A stretch of DNA of 64,000 nt. It comes from Candidatus Limnocylindrales bacterium (GTDB taxonomy: Bacteria > Desulfobacterota > Binatia > UBA1149 > CAITLU01). A program made the translations under genes and the position numbers. The notes below the pieces were generated by a model that saw only the letters and a list, made by a program, of their open reading frames with translations, had not been told where the DNA came from and made no database searches. Every line of letters begins with the position of its first letter. The stretch's first letter is position 1. Positions 45,308-54,617 of the stretch are shown piece by piece. The stretch is taken from positions 419,012 to 483,011 of the forward strand of contig DASPNR010000007.1 of the NCBI GenBank assembly GCA_035626395.1. The letters run 5' to 3'.

Positions 45308-46414
45308 ATGACGGTCCGCCGCAAGACACGTCAGATCTTCGTCGGGAACGTGCCCATCGGCGGAGACGCGCCGATCGCCGTGCAGTCGATGACGACGACG
45401 AAGACGGAGGACGTGGCCGCAACGCTCGAGGAGATCCACCGGCTCGAAGAGGCGGGCTGCGAGATCGTGCGCGTGGCGGTGCCGCACAAGCGCGACGCGC
45501 TGGCGCTCGGGAAGATCCGGTCGCAGATCCGGATTCCGCTGATCGCCGACATCCACTTCGACTACCGGCTGGCGTTGATGGCGCTCGATCAGGGAGTCGA
45601 CTGCATCCGCCTGAACCCCGGCAACATCGGAACGCGCGATCGGGTCGAGGAAGTCGTCAAGGCCGCGCGGCCTCGCCGCGTACCCATCCGCATCGGCGTC
45701 AACGCCGGCTCGCTCGAAGAGGACCTGCTCGACGAGTACGGCTATCCCACCGCCGAGGCGATGGTGAAGAGCGCCATGCGCCACGTGGCCATCCTCGAGG
45801 AACTCGACTTCTACGACATCAAGATCTCGATCAAGGCCTCCAGCGTGCCGCTGATGGTGGAAGCGTATCGGCAGCTTGCGCGCGCGTGCGACTACCCGCT
45901 GCACGTGGGCGTCACCGAGGCCGGCATGCCGCCGGCCGGCATCGTCAAGTCCTCCATCGGCATCGGCATGCTGCTGGCCGAAGGCATCGGCGACACGATC
46001 CGCGTCTCGCTCACTGCCGATCCGGTCGAGGAAGTGCAGGCCGGCTTCGACATCCTGCGTGCGCTGAACATTCGCGCCAAGGGCGCGATGATCGTGGCAT
46101 GTCCTTCCTGCGGGCGGATCGAGGTCGATCTGTTCAAGCTCGTCGAAGAGGCCAAGCAGCGCCTGGCGCACATCGAGAAGCCGATCACGGTTTCCATTCT
46201 CGGCTGCGCGGTCAATGGTCCGGGCGAGGCGCGCGAGTCCGACATCGGCATCGCCGGCGGCAAGAACGGAGGCCTCCTCATCCGCCGCGGCCAGGTCATC
46301 GGCAAGTACAAGGAAGGTGAGCTGGTCGACGCGCTCGTGCGTGCCGTCGACGAGATGGTCGCCGAGGATGCGCCCGCCCCGCAAGCGCACGAACAGGAAG
46401 GGGCCAGGTCTTGA
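45308..46414 (+). CDS. ispG: 4-hydroxy-3-methylbut-2-enyl diphosphate synthase
   Basis: About 368 aa from ATG 45308, directly after the lipoprotein stop. It is the penultimate MEP-pathway enzyme, using a [4Fe-4S] cluster and flavodoxin or ferredoxin. Motifs: IAVQSMTTTKTEDVAATLE, LIADIHFDYRLALMALDQG, CIRLNPGNIG and the cluster cysteines in VACPSCGRIEVD and ILGCAVNGPGEARESDIG. The length fits the short bacterial type without the insert of plant enzymes. Confidence 0.96.
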   Translation: MTVRRKTRQIFVGNVPIGGDAPIAVQSMTTTKTEDVAATLEEIHRLEEAGCEIVRVAVPHKRDALALGKIRSQIRIPLIADIHFDYRLALMALDQGVDCIRLNPGNIGTRDRVEEVVKAARPRRVPIRIGVNAGSLEEDLLDEYGYPTAEAMVKSAMRHVAILEELDFYDIKISIKASSVPLMVEAYRQLARACDYPLHVGVTEAGMPPAGIVKSSIGIGMLLAEGIGDTIRVSLTADPVEEVQAGFDILRALNIRAKGAMIVACPSCGRIEVDLFKLVEEAKQRLAHIEKPITVSILGCAVNGPGEARESDIGIAGGKNGGLLIRRGQVIGKYKEGELVDALVRAVDEMVAEDAPAPQAHEQEGARS

Positions 46415-46490
46415 ATCTAGGGGTCGCCGCGATCCGTAGATCGAAGGCCTGACCGCAGGAACACCGCGGCGTCGCCGCTCCGAGAGAGCC

Positions 46491-48212
46491 GTGCTTTACT
46501 CCCGTCTGCTTCTGCCCACGCTCAAGGAAGACCCCGCCGACTCCGAAGTCGCCAGCCACCGCCTCATGGTGCGCTCGGGCATGATTCGCCAGGTCGCACG
46601 CGGCATCTACGATTTCCTGCCGCTCGGCCGCCGCACGCTGCACAAGGTCGAGGCGATCGTGCGCGAGGAGCTGAACCGCGCGGGATGCCAGGAGGTGCTG
46701 CTGCCCGTCGTGTGCCCGGCCGAGCTGTGGCAGGAGAGCGGGCGGTGGGATCTCTACGGCAAGGAGCTGCTGCGCATCCGCGACCGCAACGACCGCGAGT
46801 TCTGCCTCGGCCCGACGCACGAAGAGGTGATGACCGATCTGGTGCGGCGTGACGTGCGCTCCTATCGGGAGCTGCCGCTGAACCTCTACCAGATCCAGAC
46901 CAAGTTCCGCGACGAGATCCGGCCGCGCTTCGGCCTGATGCGCGGGCGCGAGTTCGTGATGAAGGACGGCTACTCCTTCCACGCCACCTACGAGGACACG
47001 CTGCGCGAGTACGAGAACATGCGCCAGGCCTACAGCCGCATCTTCCGCCGCTGCGGCCTGCGTTTTCGTGCCGTGGAGGCCGACACGGGCAACATCGGCG
47101 GCAGCCTCAGCCACGAGTTCCAGGTTCTGGCGGAGTCCGGCGAGGACCTGATCGTCAGCTGCAGCAAGTGCGAGTACGCGGCCAACGTCGAGAAGGCCGA
47201 GAATCGTCCGGTGCCCGCGCAACCGCTGCCGGATGCCGCGCTCTCGGAGGTGCCCACGCCCGGCGCGCGCACCATCGAAGAGGTGTCGGCATTCCTGTCG
47301 CGCCCGCCCGAGCATTTCATCAAGACGCTGATCCTGATGGCGGACGAGCAGGGTATCGCCGTGCTGCTGCGCGGCGACGATCAGCTGAGCGAGCCCAAGC
47401 TCAAGGCGATGCTCGGTGCAACGGTGCTGCGGATGGCCGAGCCGGCCGAGGTCGAGCGTCTGACGGGCGCGCCGCAGGGCTTTGCCGGCCCCGTGGGGCT
47501 GAAGCTGCCGATGTACGCCGACTACCGGCTGTCGGGATGCCGCGGCATGGTCAGCGGCGCCAACAAGAACGACACGCACGTGGTCGGCGTCTCGAACGAG
47601 AGGGACTTCTCCGGCGTCACCTTCGCCAACCTTCGCACCGCCGCGGCGGGCGACGCATGCGCGCGCTGCGAGGACGGCGTCTTCGAGGAGCACCGCGGCA
47701 TCGAGGTCGGACACGTCTTCTATCTCGGCAAGAAGTACAGCCAGAAGCTGGGTGCCACCTACCTCGACGATCAGGGCAACGCGCAGGTGATGGAGATGGG
47801 CACCTACGGCATCGGCGTCACGCGCACGATGGCGGCCGCCGTCGAGCAGCATCACGACGACAAGGGCATCCGCTGGCCGATCTCGCTGGCACCGTTCGAA
47901 GTGGTCATCGTTGCGGTCAAGTGGGACGATGAACCGAGCCGCGTCGCGGCGACCTCGCTGCACGACGCGCTCCAGGCGGCCGGCGTCGAGGTCCTGCTCG
48001 ACGACCGCGACGAGCGCGCCGGCGTCAAGTTCAATGACGCGGATCTGATCGGAATTCCGTTCCGCATCACGATCGGACCGCGCGGGCTCAAGGAAGGCAA
48101 GGTCGAGCTGAAGGAACGCTCGCAGGCGCAGGCACAGGAGCTGACGCTGGAAGGCGCCGCCGCAGACGTCATCGAGCGCGTGCGCCGCGCGCACGCGGAG
48201 CTGCGCCAGTGA
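46491..48212 (+). CDS. proS: Prolyl-tRNA synthetase, bacterial type
   Basis: About 573 aa from GTG 46491. Class II motifs: motif 1 region SGMIRQVARGIYDFLPLG, motif 2 KFRDEIRPRFGLMRGREFVM, motif 3 GTYGIGVTRTMAAAVEQ; FCLGPTHEEVMTDLVRRDV is typical of ProS. Residues about 225-400 are the YbaK-like editing insertion (RPPEHFIKTLILMADEQGIA) that removes mischarged Ala-tRNA-Pro. The C-terminal anticodon-binding domain carries EVLLDDRDERAGVKFNDADL. Overlaps pyrF by GTGA. Confidence 0.96.
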   Translation: MLYSRLLLPTLKEDPADSEVASHRLMVRSGMIRQVARGIYDFLPLGRRTLHKVEAIVREELNRAGCQEVLLPVVCPAELWQESGRWDLYGKELLRIRDRNDREFCLGPTHEEVMTDLVRRDVRSYRELPLNLYQIQTKFRDEIRPRFGLMRGREFVMKDGYSFHATYEDTLREYENMRQAYSRIFRRCGLRFRAVEADTGNIGGSLSHEFQVLAESGEDLIVSCSKCEYAANVEKAENRPVPAQPLPDAALSEVPTPGARTIEEVSAFLSRPPEHFIKTLILMADEQGIAVLLRGDDQLSEPKLKAMLGATVLRMAEPAEVERLTGAPQGFAGPVGLKLPMYADYRLSGCRGMVSGANKNDTHVVGVSNERDFSGVTFANLRTAAAGDACARCEDGVFEEHRGIEVGHVFYLGKKYSQKLGATYLDDQGNAQVMEMGTYGIGVTRTMAAAVEQHHDDKGIRWPISLAPFEVVIVAVKWDDEPSRVAATSLHDALQAAGVEVLLDDRDERAGVKFNDADLIGIPFRITIGPRGLKEGKVELKERSQAQAQELTLEGAAADVIERVRRAHAELRQ

Positions 48213-48976
48213 CCGTGCGGTCGGCAGGCCTTCGCGAGCGAGCGCGCGAGCGGCTCATCTTCGCGCTCGACGTCTCCACGGCGCGCGAGGCGGGCCAGCT
48301 CGTGCGCACGCTGCGCGACAGCGTGGCGATGTTCAAGGTCGGCAAGCAACTGTTCCTGCGCGAGGGCCCGCGCATCATCCAGTTCGTGCGCGAGCGCGGC
48401 GGCGAGGTCTTTCTCGACCTCAAGTTCCACGACATTCCGCAGACCGTGGCGCGCGCGTCGGTGGAAGCCACGCGGCTTGGCGCCGCCATGTTCAACGTCC
48501 ATGCCTCCGGCAGCAGCGCGATGATGAAGGAAGCCGTGCGGCAGGTCCGCCGCGTCTGCCGTACCGAGCATCTGCGCCGGCCGCGCATGCTGGCGGTCAC
48601 CGTGCTCACCAGCCTTTCGGCCGTGGATCTGGAGACGATCGGCGTGCTGTCGACGCCGGTGCAGGATCAGGTTCTGCGCCTGGCGGTGCTGGCGATGGAG
48701 GCGGGGATGGACGGCGTCGTCGCCTCGCCGCAGGAGATTCGCGCGATCCGCGAAGCCTGCGGGCCGCGCTTCCTCATCGTCACTCCGGGCATTCGCCGCG
48801 ACGGCGACGACATGGGGGATCAGACCCGCGTCACCGGACCGGCCGAAGCCGTCGTCTCCGGCGCCGACTATGTCGTGGTTGGCCGGCCCATTCGCGACGC
48901 GCCCGATCCCCGCGCGGAAGCCGAGCACATCATCGACGAGATCGCCGATGCGCTCGTCACGCGCCGCCGCGCCTGA
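48209..48976 (+). CDS. pyrF: Orotidine 5'-phosphate decarboxylase
   Basis: 255 aa from GTG 48209, coupled to proS. It makes UMP from OMP. LIFALDVSTAREA is the first strand; FKVGKQLFLREGP follows; the catalytic Lys-Asp-Lys-Asp array is in VFLDLKFHDIPQTVARA; MDGVVASPQEIRAIREACGP and LIVTPGIRRDGDDMGDQTR close the barrel; ADYVVVGRPIRDAPDP binds phosphate. Type 1 (PyrF) length. Confidence 0.95.
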   Translation: MTVRSAGLRERARERLIFALDVSTAREAGQLVRTLRDSVAMFKVGKQLFLREGPRIIQFVRERGGEVFLDLKFHDIPQTVARASVEATRLGAAMFNVHASGSSAMMKEAVRQVRRVCRTEHLRRPRMLAVTVLTSLSAVDLETIGVLSTPVQDQVLRLAVLAMEAGMDGVVASPQEIRAIREACGPRFLIVTPGIRRDGDDMGDQTRVTGPAEAVVSGADYVVVGRPIRDAPDPRAEAEHIIDEIADALVTRRRA

Positions 48977-48982
48977 TCCTGC

Positions 48983-49786
48983 ATGCTCGCGTTGCTGAGG
49001 CGGCGGCGCCGCCGTCGCCTGCGCCAGCAGCCGGTGCCCGAGCACTGGCGCCAGATCCTGCAGCGGCGCTCCTCCCTGTTTCGCCGGCTTCCCGAAGCCG
49101 ATCGGGCCGAGCTGCTGTCGTGCATCAACGTGCTGCTGGGCGAGAAGAGCTTCGAGGGATGCGCCGGCCTCGAGCTGACCGAGGAGATGCGTGTCGTCAT
49201 TGCAGGACAGGCCGCGCTGCTGCTCCTGCATCGTGACACCGAATATTTCTCCGTGCTCGAGACCATCCTGGTCTATCCGGAGTCCTACGTCGTCAATGTG
49301 CAGACGCCGCTGCAGGATACGCCGCCGTTCGAGCTCGGCGGTGCCGAGATCACGATCGAGGAGTCGCTCGACCACGTCGGAGAGTCCTGGCAGACGGGCA
49401 GCCTCATCCTGTCGTGGAGCGACGTGCTGCGCGGCGCAGCGGATCGCGATCAAGGCTGCAACGTCGTGCTGCACGAGTTCGCGCACCAGCTCGACATGGA
49501 GAACGGCGAGGCCGACGGCGCGCCGCCCATCGCGGATGCGGCGCTGCGCAAGCGCTGGCGCGCCGTGTTCGAGCGCGAGTACGAGCGCCTGTGTGATCTT
49601 GCGGACCGCGGGCGCCGCACGTTCATCGACGACTACGGCAGCGAGCATCCGAGCGAATTCTTCGCCGTGGCCACCGAGCACTTCTTCATGGAGCCGGTCG
49701 AGTTCTCCCGCCGGCATCCCGAGCTGTACCGGACGCTGGCCGAGTACTACCGGCAGGATCCGAAGACGTGGGGGCGGCGATCGTGA
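48983..49786 (+). CDS. mtfA: MtfA-family zinc metallopeptidase
   Basis: About 267 aa from ATG 48983. The zinc motif is NVVLHEFAHQLDMENGEADG (HExxH), with the third ligand in FFAVATEHFFMEPVEF. In Escherichia coli MtfA binds the repressor Mlc and so affects glucose uptake. A run of eight arginines at residues 6-14 is unusual. It has no signal peptide and should be cytoplasmic. It closes the proS-pyrF-mtfA run. Confidence 0.88.
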   Translation: MLALLRRRRRRRLRQQPVPEHWRQILQRRSSLFRRLPEADRAELLSCINVLLGEKSFEGCAGLELTEEMRVVIAGQAALLLLHRDTEYFSVLETILVYPESYVVNVQTPLQDTPPFELGGAEITIEESLDHVGESWQTGSLILSWSDVLRGAADRDQGCNVVLHEFAHQLDMENGEADGAPPIADAALRKRWRAVFEREYERLCDLADRGRRTFIDDYGSEHPSEFFAVATEHFFMEPVEFSRRHPELYRTLAEYYRQDPKTWGRRS

Positions 49787-49940
49787 AAAGGCATTCGCTA
49801 ACCCCCTCAGGGTAGCGCCATAAGGCACGCGCAGCGCTTGCAGCGGTGTGAAGGATTTCGGCGCTGGCAATCCGTGCTGTCGCCATGCTACGGAGCTACC
49901 GCCGCGTCGGCGACGCCACCGCATCGTGACTCCTGATGGG

Positions 49941-50672
49941 ATGAAATGCCTGACCGGCGTCTATGCCCACCCCGACGACGAGACCTTCTCCGGCGGTGGG
50001 ACGTACGCGAAATACGCGGCGGCCGGCGTGCGTTGCACCGTGTACTGCGCGACGGACGGGGATGCCGGAAAGACCTCCGGCGTCGCCGTCCGATCCAAGG
50101 CGGATCTTGCGGTGCTGAGGCGCGAGGAGCTGGATGTCGCACGGAAGATCCTCGGCATTGCGGCGATCGAGCTGCCTGGGCATCCGGACGGTGGTTTGAT
50201 CGCAGAAAACGCCGACAGGATCGTGGGCGAAATCGTCCGCCATTTTCGCCGTGAACGGCCGCAGGTCGTCATCACGTTCGGGCCCGAAGGGGCGCCGAAT
50301 ACGCATCCCGACCATCGCGTCATCTCTCGCTGCGCGACTGCCGCGTTCCTGCTTGCGGGGAACGATACGATTTTCGTCGAACAGCTCGAGGCGGGACTGG
50401 AACCTCACGCTCCGTCCCGGCTTTACTACGTTACGTGGCCCAAACCGGGCGCCGAAGCGCTGCTGAAGACGCGCGGCCTGCCCGCCACGGCGTGCATCGA
50501 CGTGCGCAATTTCCGTGAAGTCGAAAGGCGGGCATGGGCTGCACACAGGACTCAGCAACTATTGCAGCAGCGCTTCGACGAAACGGCCGCGGCGGACGAT
50601 GAGCTTTTCGCATATGCGATGGGGGTCGCGCAGCCGTCGCCGCTCGTGGACGATCTGTTCGCCGGTCTGTGA
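49941..50672 (+). CDS. PIG-L/LmbE-family deacetylase
   Basis: About 243 aa from ATG 49941 (MKCLTGVYAHPDDETFSGGG). AHPDDE and THPDHR are the zinc-binding motifs of GlcNAc-PI, mycothiol and bacillithiol-type deacetylases. The substrate is likely an N-acetylglucosamine conjugate. A longer frame upstream to 49848 lacks support. The next gene, a GT4 glycosyltransferase, may start overlapping its stop, which suggests the pair makes or trims one glycoconjugate. About 150 bp separate it from mtfA. Confidence 0.85.
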   Translation: MKCLTGVYAHPDDETFSGGGTYAKYAAAGVRCTVYCATDGDAGKTSGVAVRSKADLAVLRREELDVARKILGIAAIELPGHPDGGLIAENADRIVGEIVRHFRRERPQVVITFGPEGAPNTHPDHRVISRCATAAFLLAGNDTIFVEQLEAGLEPHAPSRLYYVTWPKPGAEALLKTRGLPATACIDVRNFREVERRAWAAHRTQQLLQQRFDETAAADDELFAYAMGVAQPSPLVDDLFAGL

Positions 50673-50719
50673 CGGCGGCGTGGCTTGACACAGGTTGCCG
50701 GCACCGGCTCGGTCATTGC

Positions 50720-51778
50720 ATGCGTCTGGCCTTCGTAGCCTCCTCCCTCCGAATCTCGGGCGGGATGCAGACCGTGGTAGGGTTTGCGGCGCGGCTGGCG
50801 GCGCGAGGCCACGATGTGTCCATCGTGTTTCCGCGAGGCGCCAGCGATCCCAGCTTAATCGACAGACTCGGTCCCTCGGTGAAAACCGTCGAAGCGGGCG
50901 GGGGATTGACCGCAGCGATGAGTCTCCCGTCCATGGGGCGTCTGGCGGTGGCGCTGGCTCGTGCAGTGCCAGACGCCGATGTGATTCTCGCGACACACGC
51001 GCCGACCGCAGTGCCCGTGCTGCTGGCGAGTCGGCGCAAGCGGGAGCGGCGCGCGATGTGGTTCTATCAGGACTACATGGACATGTTCGTCGAGCGCCCC
51101 TTCGAGCGCGCGATCCTCCGGCATTTGCCGCCTCGGTTCGAGCAACTGGTGACGGTCTCGGAAGCCGCCGCCGACGATGCTCGCAGCCGCGGTGCGCGGC
51201 GTGTGACCAACGTCCGCACAGGCATCTCCGATCCCGAGCTTTTCCATCCGCCGTCCGATTGGGCGTCGCGGGTGCCGGGCTTGCTGGCCTGTATAACCGA
51301 CATGCGGCCGCGCAAGGGGCTGGCCGATCTCCTGGCCGCCGCGGAGCGTCTGTTTGACCGGATGCCCTCGATTCGCCTGGCGATCGTCTCGAAGGAAGAG
51401 TGTGCCATACGGACGCGCGTCCCGTTCGATCTCCATCTGCGGCCGCCGCGCTCGCAGATCGCTGATCTTTTCCGTCGTTGCTCCGCATTCGTGTCGCCGA
51501 CATGGTCGGAGTCATTCGGCCTGCCGGCGCTGGAGGCAATGGCGTGCGGCGCTCCCGTGGTCACCACCGAAACTCTCGGCGCGAGGGAATACGCGTCGGC
51601 CGGAGTCAACTGCCTCTTGGTACCACCGCGCGATCCGGTCGCGCTCGCCGCCGCGGTCGAACGCGTCCTGAGGGATGCCGATCTCGCGCGCAGACTGTCG
51701 CAGGCCGGAGCCGCTACGGCGCGTACGTTCGAGTGGAAAGAATGTGTGAGCCGCTTGGAACGTGCGCTGAGCGAGTGA
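50720..51778 (+). CDS. GT4-family glycosyltransferase
   Basis: About 352 aa from ATG 50720 (MRLAFVASSLRISGGMQTVV, the expected N-terminal strand); a GTG at 50669 overlapping the upstream stop would add 17 residues. C-terminal donor-site motifs are DMRPRKGLADLLAAAERLF and SPTWSESFGLPALEAMACGA, the E-x7-E element. A retaining, nucleotide-sugar-dependent enzyme of the cytoplasm. The acceptor may be the compound handled by the neighbouring deacetylase. Confidence 0.87.
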   Translation: MRLAFVASSLRISGGMQTVVGFAARLAARGHDVSIVFPRGASDPSLIDRLGPSVKTVEAGGGLTAAMSLPSMGRLAVALARAVPDADVILATHAPTAVPVLLASRRKRERRAMWFYQDYMDMFVERPFERAILRHLPPRFEQLVTVSEAAADDARSRGARRVTNVRTGISDPELFHPPSDWASRVPGLLACITDMRPRKGLADLLAAAERLFDRMPSIRLAIVSKEECAIRTRVPFDLHLRPPRSQIADLFRRCSAFVSPTWSESFGLPALEAMACGAPVVTTETLGAREYASAGVNCLLVPPRDPVALAAAVERVLRDADLARRLSQAGAATARTFEWKECVSRLERALSE

Positions 51779-51858
51779 CCGCGGCTTCGATGCCTCCGGC
51801 CACGCCCCGAGGTTTGGGCTACCGGCCTGCTGCGCGAGCGGAGTTGGCGTCGCCCCGC

Positions 51859-53382
51859 CTACGCTTCCGCAAGAACCCCTGACTTCACCGCCGCCAGAAC
51901 CGGCGGAGCCGTCGCCGCAGCCGCAGGCCCGACGAAGGCCGCGTCACGATCGCTCGCCAACACCAGCCGAACCGCGGGGTTTGCAAGCGTGCAACCCGCG
52001 CTCGCGACAGCAAGATGAGCTTCTCCCCTCTCCACGGCGATCGATGCATCGAGTCCGGCCAGGCGCAGGTGCATCACGCGGGCGCGCGGATCCAAGAGGC
52101 GGAGCGCACGCTCCAGCGCCGCCGTCTGCTCGCACGGCGATCCTGACACCACCATGGACGCATCGACCTCGGCCTGCGTCACGATCAGCTCCACCGACGC
52201 GCGAGAGCCTGCATCCAGTCCCTCCACCTCCGGTGGGATGCGCAGCCATCCATGAGCTCCGGTGATCGTGCTGATGGAGCCGGCGCCCTGCGGCAGCATG
52301 CCGACGACGTAGCCATCGTGGCCACGCGTCAGGCAGACTCGACGGAACTCCTCGATGCCGGTGCGGGAGACGATCTTGCGTCCCACGCGCGCTTCCAACG
52401 TCGCGCGAGCCTGCTCGCCCGTGCCGGACAGGCGCGCGAGCAATGGTTGCAGAAGCTGCTCGGCCGCAACGATGGCGGCCACCGGGTAGCCGGGCACCGC
52501 CAGCACCGGAGTGGTTCCAATGCGTGCCAGCGCCACGGGCCGCCCGGGTGCGATGTCGACGCCGTGGACGAACACGTCGCCGAGCTGCTGCAGCACCGCG
52601 ATGGTCAGATCCTTTCGACCCGCCGAGCTGCCGGCGATGGCGCACACGACGTCGAAGCTGCGGCGCGCCTGGTCGAGCGCGCCGAGCAGCGCGTCCTCGT
52701 TGTCGGCGAAGATGCCCAGCCGCACCGGCTGCCCGCCCCATTCCTCGATGAGCGCGGCCAGCACGCGCGAATTGTACTCGATGACCTGTCCCGCAGCGGC
52801 GGCACGATTCGGCTCGACGACTTCGTTGCCGGTGGCAAGAATGCCGACCGACGGACGCTGCCGCACCAGAACGCGGCTGTTGCCGGTGGCCAGCAGCGCG
52901 CCGAGGTCATAGGCGCGGAGACGGTGGCCCGCCGGCACCACGACGGTGCCCGCATCGATGTCCTCGCCTGCAACACGCAGATCGCGTCCGGGCGGCGACG
53001 GAGTCCTGATCTCGAACGCGTCGCCGGCAGCGCGCGCCTCCTCGATCCTGACCACTGCATCGGCCCACGGTGGCAACAACGAGCCGGTATCGACAGGCCG
53101 GCACACGGCCTGATCAGGCGGCGGTGCCTCGTCACGGTTCCAGACCGTGAGCCGAACCGGCTCCTGCGCCGAGGCGGCGAACGTATCGCGGGCGCGCACG
53201 GCGATGCCGTCCATCGCCGATGCCTGGTAATGCGGCGCAGGGTGCTGCGCGAGCACCTCCTCGGCGGTGACGCGGCCGCAAGCCTCTTCCACTGCGATCT
53301 CCTCGGCGGCGAGCGGCTCGATTCCCGCCAGCAGCAGCTCGCGCGCGACCGGCAGCGGCTTGCGTTGCAGGAAGGTGGTCAA
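51859..53382 (-). CDS. MoeA-type molybdopterin molybdenumtransferase with shortened C-terminal extension
   Basis: About 507 aa from TTG 53382, overlapping the upstream moeA stop. MoeA domains: HYQASAMDGIAVRARDTF, VDTGSLLPPWADAVVRIEEA, VGILATGNEVVEP, IAGSSAGRKDLTIAVLQQLG, VHGVDIAPGRPVALARIG and VLAVPGYPVAAIVAAEQLL. After residue about 395 a stretch of about 100 residues (VVSGSPCEQTAALERALRLL, RGEAHLAVASAGC) looks like a short remnant of the periplasmic-binding-like domain found in MoeA-PBP fusions, which are usually about 120 residues longer. It inserts Mo or W into molybdopterin, or acts as a sensor. Confidence 0.82.
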   Translation of the reverse strand: MTTFLQRKPLPVARELLLAGIEPLAAEEIAVEEACGRVTAEEVLAQHPAPHYQASAMDGIAVRARDTFAASAQEPVRLTVWNRDEAPPPDQAVCRPVDTGSLLPPWADAVVRIEEARAAGDAFEIRTPSPPGRDLRVAGEDIDAGTVVVPAGHRLRAYDLGALLATGNSRVLVRQRPSVGILATGNEVVEPNRAAAAGQVIEYNSRVLAALIEEWGGQPVRLGIFADNEDALLGALDQARRSFDVVCAIAGSSAGRKDLTIAVLQQLGDVFVHGVDIAPGRPVALARIGTTPVLAVPGYPVAAIVAAEQLLQPLLARLSGTGEQARATLEARVGRKIVSRTGIEEFRRVCLTRGHDGYVVGMLPQGAGSISTITGAHGWLRIPPEVEGLDAGSRASVELIVTQAEVDASMVVSGSPCEQTAALERALRLLDPRARVMHLRLAGLDASIAVERGEAHLAVASAGCTLANPAVRLVLASDRDAAFVGPAAAATAPPVLAAVKSGVLAEA

Positions 53383-54617
53383 AACAGCAGCACCTCCACT
53401 TCGGTGCCGGCCGACAGGCCTTCGCTCGAGCGCGGAATGCGAAGAAGTGCGTCTGCGCGCGCGATGGTCGAGATCGTCACCGACTTGCCGCGCAGCGGCC
53501 GCGCGCGCAGCAGCTCGTCGTCGCCTGCCTGCTCGAGCCGCACGCGCACGTAGTCCTCACGGCCCGGCGTCGAGGAAAGGTTTTCCGTCAGGCGCGCGCG
53601 CACGCGCGGCCGCCGGGCAAGGATGCGAGCCAGAGGCTCGCCCTCGCGAACGCGAATCAATGTGCTGCCGAACAACGTGAAGACGACGGCAGCCGCCGAC
53701 GGATTGCCCGGCACGCCGAGGATCGCCAGCGGGCCGATCCGCGCCAGCATGGTCGGCTTGCCGGGCGCGATGGCGATGCCGTGAAAGACGACCTGCGCCT
53801 GCTCGGCGCCCGAGACGGATCCGAGAACGAGGTCCTTGCTTCCCATCGAGCTGCCGCCCGATACGATGAGGACGTCGCATTCGGCGCGCGCGCGCTCGAG
53901 CAGGGACCGCAGCGCCGCTTCGTCGTCTCGCACCACGCCGTAGTCGGTGACGCTCGCGCCGAGCGACCGCGCCATCGATGCCAGCAGGTACTGGTTGACG
54001 TTGCGCACCCGCCCCGGCGGCAGCTCGTCCTCGGGCTCGACGATCTCATCGCCGGTGGCGGCAACGCCGACGCGCGGCACCTTGCGCACGACGACGTGGC
54101 TGCGGCCCACGCCGGTGATGACGCCGACGTCGCTGCCGCGGATGCGATGACCGGCCTCCAGCACCGGGTCGCCACACCGCAGGTCCTCGCCGATGGCGAT
54201 GGTGCTGGCGCCCGGGACGACCGCGCTTCGGATGAGAATGCGCCCGCCGATCTCCTCGGTGTGCTCGACCAGAACCACGGCATCGGCGCCCGGCGGCATC
54301 ATCGCCCCGGTGGACACGCGCAGGGCGCAGCCCGGGCGGATCGGCTCGACCGCAAGAGCGCCCATCGCCACCTCGCCGATCAGCTCGAGAGCGACCGAGC
54401 TGGTGTCGGAGGCGGCGTAGGTGTCCTGCGCGCGAACGGCGAAGCCGTCCATGTTGGATCGGAAGAAATGCGGAACGTCCTCGCGTGCCGTCACGGGCTC
54501 GGCCAGGACCCGGCCGAGGCAGGCGCGGCTCGAAACGGTCTCGGTCCCGAGCGGCTCGACGAGCGCGAGTTGCTCGTAGGCCTGCTCGGTGGTCAGGAGC
54601 CGCAGGAACGGCTTCAT
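53379..54617 (-). CDS. moeA: MoeA molybdopterin molybdenumtransferase
   Basis: 412 aa from ATG 54617, overlapping the nitrilase-like stop by ATGA. Motifs: HFFRSNMDGFAVRAQDTYAA, VSTGAMMPPGADAVVLVEHT, VGVAATGDEIVEPEDELPPG, IVSGGSSMGSKDLVLGSV, FHGIAIAPGKPTMLARIG and ILGVPGNPSAAAVVFTLF. It is of standard MoeA length and lacks the extension of its neighbour. Tandem moeA genes are known in organisms that handle both molybdenum and tungsten enzymes; that specialisation is inference here. Confidence 0.93.
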   Translation of the reverse strand: MKPFLRLLTTEQAYEQLALVEPLGTETVSSRACLGRVLAEPVTAREDVPHFFRSNMDGFAVRAQDTYAASDTSSVALELIGEVAMGALAVEPIRPGCALRVSTGAMMPPGADAVVLVEHTEEIGGRILIRSAVVPGASTIAIGEDLRCGDPVLEAGHRIRGSDVGVITGVGRSHVVVRKVPRVGVAATGDEIVEPEDELPPGRVRNVNQYLLASMARSLGASVTDYGVVRDDEAALRSLLERARAECDVLIVSGGSSMGSKDLVLGSVSGAEQAQVVFHGIAIAPGKPTMLARIGPLAILGVPGNPSAAAVVFTLFGSTLIRVREGEPLARILARRPRVRARLTENLSSTPGREDYVRVRLEQAGDDELLRARPLRGKSVTISTIARADALLRIPRSSEGLSAGTEVEVLLF